15,391 bases of DNA, taken from contig JAGYNL010000160.1 of the NCBI GenBank assembly GCA_018399865.1, positions 1 through 15,391 on the forward strand, read 5' to 3'. The notes under the pieces were generated by a model that saw only the letters and a program-made list of their open reading frames with translations, did not search any database and was not told the DNA's origin. Position 1 is the first letter of the stretch. The number at the start of each line of letters is the position of its first letter. The position numbers and the translations under genes are program-made. Shown here piece after piece: positions 15,301 through 15,391 of the stretch. This stretch comes from Candidatus Bipolaricaulota bacterium (GTDB lineage Bacteria; Bipolaricaulota; Bipolaricaulia; UBA7950; UBA9294).

Positions 15301-15391
15301 CTAAGAATTAGTAGATTCTGGTTGCTCGTGTCTCCTCAGTCGGCGACTGACGGTAGCGTATTGAACGCCAAGTTGATCGGCGATCTCCTTC
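15301..15391 (-). CDS. C-terminal end of an HTH protein, possibly REP-associated tyrosine transposase
   Basis: Partial gene cut by the window edge; 29 residues remain. They read KEIADQLGVQYATVSRRLRR followed by HEQPESTNS and a TAG stop. This is a classic helix-turn-helix with a short polar tail. Y1/IS200-like REP-associated transposases often end with such a motif (IG-x-x-LGV-x-Y-x-TVSR), which is the best guess; other DNA-binding proteins ending in an HTH cannot be excluded. It is too short to judge whether the gene is intact. Confidence 0.5.
   Translation of the reverse strand, partial: KEIADQLGVQYATVSRRLRRHEQPESTNS

Noticed and set aside
1..15391. CRISPR array, tRNA or rRNA genes
   Set aside because: No regularly spaced repeats and no cloverleaf or rRNA-like segments were noticed on either strand by eye.

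Overview
The window looks like bacterial chromosome from an anaerobe. It encodes a tungsten/molybdopterin aldehyde:ferredoxin oxidoreductase, a 4Fe-4S lyase of the cysteine desulfidase type and a URO-D/methyltransferase-fold protein, all typical of strict anaerobes. The sugar-binding protein has a plain Sec signal peptide without a lipobox cysteine, which hints at a diderm cell envelope. The phylum cannot be fixed from the sequence alone.

Layout: (1) 20-994, plus strand: an ornithine cyclodeaminase/mu-crystallin family dehydrogenase. (2) 995-1215: a convergent gap without a clear terminator. (3) 13122 down to 1216, minus strand: ten co-directional, tightly packed genes. In transcription order they are a SorC-family regulator, a sugar-binding protein, two CUT1 permeases, a URO-D-like protein, an FGGY carbohydrate kinase, a zinc alcohol dehydrogenase, a class II aldolase, an aldehyde:ferredoxin oxidoreductase and a cysteine desulfidase-like Fe-S lyase. 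Gaps are 1-50 bases except around the binding-protein gene, where there are hairpins. A probable promoter with overlapping dyads lies just before the regulator. (4) 13161-14281: about 1.1 kb without a convincing gene. It holds a structured dyad, a 10-bp tandem repeat at a change in base composition, and a possibly decayed coding remnant. (5) 14282-14880, minus strand: a HigB/HigA toxin-antitoxin pair with its own promoter. (6) 14916-15391: mostly non-coding, with a nested dyad, and at the right edge the C-terminus of an HTH protein resembling REP-associated tyrosine transposases.

How the main operon may work (inference): an ABC importer takes up a sugar or polyol. The dehydrogenase makes or interconverts a ketose, the FGGY kinase phosphorylates it, and the class II aldolase cleaves the ketose 1-phosphate into a triose phosphate and a short aldehyde. 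The oxidoreductase then oxidises that aldehyde to an acid, saving electrons as reduced ferredoxin. The URO-D-like protein and the Fe-S lyase do not fit any textbook pentose, fucose or rhamnose route, so the operon may serve an undescribed or modified substrate. No transporter ATPase is encoded here.
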